Of a DNA stretch of 8,913 nt, positions 6,346 to 8,913 are shown in pieces (positions within the stretch are counted from its first letter, which is position 1; each line of letters starts with the position of its first letter). Both the position numbers and the translations under genes were made by a program. The stretch comes from Syntrophomonas sp. UBA4911 (lineage in GTDB: Bacteria; Bacillota; Syntrophomonadia; Syntrophomonadales; Syntrophomonadaceae): contig DHCD01000034.1 in NCBI GenBank assembly GCA_002398105.1, positions 26,063 to 34,975 of the forward strand. Reading direction: 5' to 3'. The notes beneath the pieces were generated by a model. It ran no database searches and was not told the DNA's origin. It worked only from the letters and a program-made list of their open reading frames with translations.

Positions 6346-7101
6346 ATGATATACATATATCCGCAAGCGGAACCTTTTTTCTTGGATGGCAGCCAGGATG
6401 CAGCTCTCCTATTTATTCATGGTTTCACGGCTTCGCCTTCGGAATTATATCCTACTGTCCGTCTTATTCATGAACTGTGCGGCTGTACCCTTAGTGTTCC
6501 GCTTTTACCCGGTCATGGGTCTACTCCCCGTTTTCTCAATCAAACCGATTGGGAGCAATGGTATGCTGCGGTGGAGAAAGAGCTGAGCTTTTTAATGGAG
6601 CGTTATCAGCGGGTCTTTGTTGGGGGCTTATCCATGGGGGCCTTGTTGGCCCTGCATGCCGGGTGTCTGCTATCCGGGCTGAAGGGAGCCATTGCCATAA
6701 ATACCCCTATCTTTAATTATTCCCCGGTATTGACTGCAGCCAGTCCTTTAATAAGATGGGTAAAGCCCTTTTACCCAAAAAAAGATCGACTGCGCCTGCG
6801 GGAATTGGAGGAAAAGGGAAGATTTGCCTACGATGTGATTCCGGTCAAAGCTTTTCGGAGTGTTACCAGACTGCGTAATTTAGTTATACAGGAGATTGAT
6901 GAGGTAAAACTGCCGGTTTTGCTGGTCCAGTCCTTGCAGGACGAATCCGTGCAGCCCCGCAGTGCATATTTTCTGCAGGAGAAATTAGCCCGGTCGGAGC
7001 TGTTGGAGCTTCCCGATTCCGACCACATAGCCACTATGGGCGGCGAAAAAGATAAACTGGCCCGAGCCATCGCAGATTTTTTGGAAAATAGATCAGATTA
7101 A
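6346..7101 (+). CDS. Alpha/beta-hydrolase carboxylesterase (Est30/YvaK family)
   Basis: A cytoplasmic serine hydrolase of the carboxylesterase/monoacylglycerol-lipase type, expected to cleave short- to medium-chain carboxyl esters; the natural substrate of this family is not settled. The protein has 251 residues, matching the family (about 245-250). Visible features: the oxyanion strand-loop LLFIHGFTASPSE (21-33), PLLPGHG (52-58) before the cap region, nucleophile elbow GLSMGA with Ser96, acid Asp199 in QSLQDESV, and catalytic His227 in SDHIATM. The cap segment lies about 120-175. The ATG at 6346 has AGGAGG 6 nt upstream. It is separated from the upstream operon by a terminator and has its own promoter; rnr follows 148 bp later, an order also found in Bacillus subtilis (yvaK-rnr). 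The broad class is secure; the natural substrate is not. Confidence 0.92.
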   Translation: MIYIYPQAEPFFLDGSQDAALLFIHGFTASPSELYPTVRLIHELCGCTLSVPLLPGHGSTPRFLNQTDWEQWYAAVEKELSFLMERYQRVFVGGLSMGALLALHAGCLLSGLKGAIAINTPIFNYSPVLTAASPLIRWVKPFYPKKDRLRLRELEEKGRFAYDVIPVKAFRSVTRLRNLVIQEIDEVKLPVLLVQSLQDESVQPRSAYFLQEKLARSELLELPDSDHIATMGGEKDKLARAIADFLENRSD

Positions 7102-7115
7102 CGACGGATTTATTA

Positions 7116-7253
7116 ATGGAAAGACAGACACGAATGCGGAATACACGAAAACAATCACGGACGATATTGGGCGCTAGGGGTAAAACATTGGCTTTAATGG
7201 GAATAATAAATAATAGCAGCAAATTTCTGCAACATTTAAAGGAGGATCTATGA
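7116..7253 (+). other. Small open reading frame (45 codons) bridging esterase and rnr, doubtful
   Basis: ATG at 7116 opens a 45-residue frame ending in a TGA at 7251-7253 that overlaps the rnr start as ATGA. The product would be very basic in its first half (MERQTRMRNTRKQSRTILGA) and resembles no family I know. No convincing ribosome site precedes it. It occupies most of the 148-bp gap. The overlap may be coincidence. Confidence 0.15.
7128..7149 (+). repeat. Short direct repeat ACACGAA in the esterase-rnr gap
   Basis: ACACGAA occurs at 7128-7134 and 7143-7149, 15 bp apart, and a related ATCACGG follows at 7154-7160. The gap contains no terminator that I can find. The pattern resembles dispersed intergenic sequence seen in many genomes, but only two exact copies are present. 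Confidence 0.3.
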
Positions 7254-8913
7254 TTGATAGTGACAACATCCTGGAACATATGCGCCAGGAAAGCTACCGG
7301 CCTCTGAGTTATCATGAACTCAAGGATGTGCTCGGAGTAAGCGAAGAAGAAGAGAATAAATTTATAAAAGAATTGGGGCATCTGGAAAAGGATGGCGAGA
7401 TAGTAAGGACCCGCAAAAATAAGTACGGTCTCCCGGAGATGATGAACCTGGTAAGGGGGACAATCAGATTAAATCAGCGGGGTTACGGCATTCTGGTGCC
7501 TGATGATGCCACCCGCCCGGAAGTATTTGTATACAGCGGTGGCCTGAACGGAGCTATGCACAGTGATAAAGTAATGGTGAGGCTCAGCGCCGGCCGGAAT
7601 GGAGGACAGCGTCCTGAAGGCGAGGTAATCCGGGTCATCAAACGAGCCAACCAGCAACTGGTAGGTACTTATGAACGGGGCAGAAAGCGCGGGCAGGTGA
7701 TACCGGATGATAATCGGCATTTCTATCCGATTTATATCCGTCCGGTGAGGAAAATGGCAGTTAAGGATGGCGATAAAGTACTGGTGAATATAACCTCCTG
7801 GCCTGACCGGGATCAGGCTCTGGAAGGAAAGATTATAGAAGTGCTGGGCCGTAAAGGTGAGCCGGGACTGGACCTGCAGGTGGTCATCAAAAAACATGGC
7901 TTAAGAACCGATTTCCCTAAAGCGGTACTGGAGGAGGCCGGGGAAGTGGCCCAACCGGTTACGGCTGCGGAAATAATAAAACGTCGCGATTTGCGGGATT
8001 GGCGTATGGTCACTATTGACGGTGAAGATGCCAAGGACCTGGATGATGCTGTTTCCATCAGCCGGATTCCGGCGGGCTACCGGCTGGGAGTGCATATAGC
8101 CGATGTTTCCCACTATGTAACGGAAGGCAGCCGTCTGGATCAAGAGGCTTTTGCCCGCGGGACCAGTGTTTATTTGATAAATAAAGTACTGCCCATGCTG
8201 CCGCCGGAGCTTTCCAATAATATATGCAGCCTTAATGCCAACCAGGAGCGTCTGGCTATGAGCTGCATCATGGACATTGACCCTGATGGAAAGGTTATAA
8301 GCTATGATATCTGCAAGTCTATCATCAATATCCGGAAACGCATGACCTATACGGCCGTCAACCGCATCCTGGCTGATGATGCCCCGGAGGAAAAGGCGCG
8401 CTATCAGGAATTATTGGAAGACTTTTATCTGATGAAAGAACTGGCCGATATCCTGAGAGCCGGAAGAACTCGACGGGGAAGTCTGGACTTCGATTTTCCC
8501 GAGTCCAAGATAATAGTTGATGACAACAGTTTTCCGGTCGAAATCAGAAGGCTGGAACGAGGCCCGGGGGAAATGCTGATTGAGGACTTTATGATAAAGG
8601 CCAATGAAGTAGTGGCTGAGCACATGTACGCCAAACAGGTGCCAATACTCTACCGGGTTCATGAAAAGCCGGATGAAGAATCGTTAGACAAGCTTAATCT
8701 GGTTCTGGGCGGATTAGGCCATAAGATCAAAACTAAAAAGATTGAGCCTGCCGTTTATCAAAAACTGTTGGAAGATATAAAGGGCAAGCCGGAAGAGCAA
8801 ATGCTTTCCATGCTGCTCTTGCGCTCCATGAAGCATGCCCGCTATACTCCTGAAGCTCTGGGGCATTTTGGCCTGGCCTCCAAATACTATTGCCATTTCA
8901 CCAGTCCCATCCG
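7250..8913 (+). CDS. rnr: Ribonuclease R, N-terminal 554 residues (3' end outside window)
   Basis: A 3'-to-5' hydrolytic exoribonuclease that degrades structured RNA, with roles in RNA quality control and, with SmpB/tmRNA, in trans-translation. The frame is open from ATG 7250 to the window edge, 554 codons plus two bases; full enzymes have about 700-800 residues. A perfect AAGGAGG with about 5 nt spacing precedes the start. Domains in order: an N-terminal winged-helix region (about 1-65), cold-shock/OB domains (about 66-225, with GYGILVPDD and VFVYSG), and the RNB catalytic domain from about 245. The Mg-binding aspartates are intact in TIDGEDAKDLDDAVS: Asp257, Asp263, Asp265 and Asp266. Further RNB motifs are GVHIADVSHYV, MLPPELSNNICSLN, GPGEMLIEDFMIKANE, YRVHEKP and, at the cut edge, GHFGLA and HFTSPI. 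The C-terminal S1 and basic tail lie outside. By synteny smpB should follow. Confidence 0.96.
   Translation, partial: MIDSDNILEHMRQESYRPLSYHELKDVLGVSEEEENKFIKELGHLEKDGEIVRTRKNKYGLPEMMNLVRGTIRLNQRGYGILVPDDATRPEVFVYSGGLNGAMHSDKVMVRLSAGRNGGQRPEGEVIRVIKRANQQLVGTYERGRKRGQVIPDDNRHFYPIYIRPVRKMAVKDGDKVLVNITSWPDRDQALEGKIIEVLGRKGEPGLDLQVVIKKHGLRTDFPKAVLEEAGEVAQPVTAAEIIKRRDLRDWRMVTIDGEDAKDLDDAVSISRIPAGYRLGVHIADVSHYVTEGSRLDQEAFARGTSVYLINKVLPMLPPELSNNICSLNANQERLAMSCIMDIDPDGKVISYDICKSIINIRKRMTYTAVNRILADDAPEEKARYQELLEDFYLMKELADILRAGRTRRGSLDFDFPESKIIVDDNSFPVEIRRLERGPGEMLIEDFMIKANEVVAEHMYAKQVPILYRVHEKPDEESLDKLNLVLGGLGHKIKTKKIEPAVYQKLLEDIKGKPEEQMLSMLLLRSMKHARYTPEALGHFGLASKYYCHFTSPI

Noticed and set aside
7188..7214. 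Promoter for rnr (TTGGCT with AATAAT)
   Set aside because: The spacer is only 15 bp and the region is generally AT-rich; not distinguishable from chance.
7469..7897. Antisense frame (142 codons) across the 5' half of rnr
   Set aside because: It overlaps the cold-shock and early catalytic regions of RNase R, which read cleanly on the + strand to the window end.

Overview
The window looks like a chromosomal housekeeping locus from a Gram-positive anaerobe of the Bacillota, most likely Clostridia. The protein style reminds me of Syntrophomonas-type bacteria, but that is an impression and not a search result. Seven of the eight protein-coding genes are readily recognised. All lie on the + strand with strong AGGAGG-type ribosome binding sites and short gaps. 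No rRNA, tRNA, CRISPR array, insertion sequence or phage gene was seen.

Region 1 (1-4113) is the lower-glycolysis block: the 3' end of pgk, then tpiA, gpmI (the cofactor-independent, Mn-dependent mutase) and eno. Together they carry out triose isomerisation and the steps from 1,3-bisphosphoglycerate to phosphoenolpyruvate. Gaps are 27, 3 and 64 bp, so this is almost certainly one transcription unit. All catalytic residues I know to check are present.

Region 2 (4114-6302) holds secG, the small SecYEG translocon subunit, possibly with its own extended -10 promoter. It is followed by a 587-codon integral membrane protein. Read end to end, this protein follows the plan of the membrane-bound ion-pumping pyrophosphatase HppA, but each hydrophilic catalytic block of that family is replaced or missing while the membrane helices remain. 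A clear intrinsic terminator (6275-6302) lies 20 bp after its stop codon. I read it as an HppA-derived pseudoenzyme, and it is the most interesting item in the window.

Region 3 (6303-8913) restarts transcription from an extended -10 promoter almost touching the terminator. It drives an Est30/YvaK-type carboxylesterase, followed after 148 bp by rnr (RNase R), which is cut by the window end just inside the FTSPIR motif of its catalytic domain. The order secG - esterase - rnr matches the Bacillus subtilis order secG-yvaK-rnr-smpB, so smpB is expected just beyond the window. The HppA-like gene sits between secG and the esterase in that otherwise conserved order.
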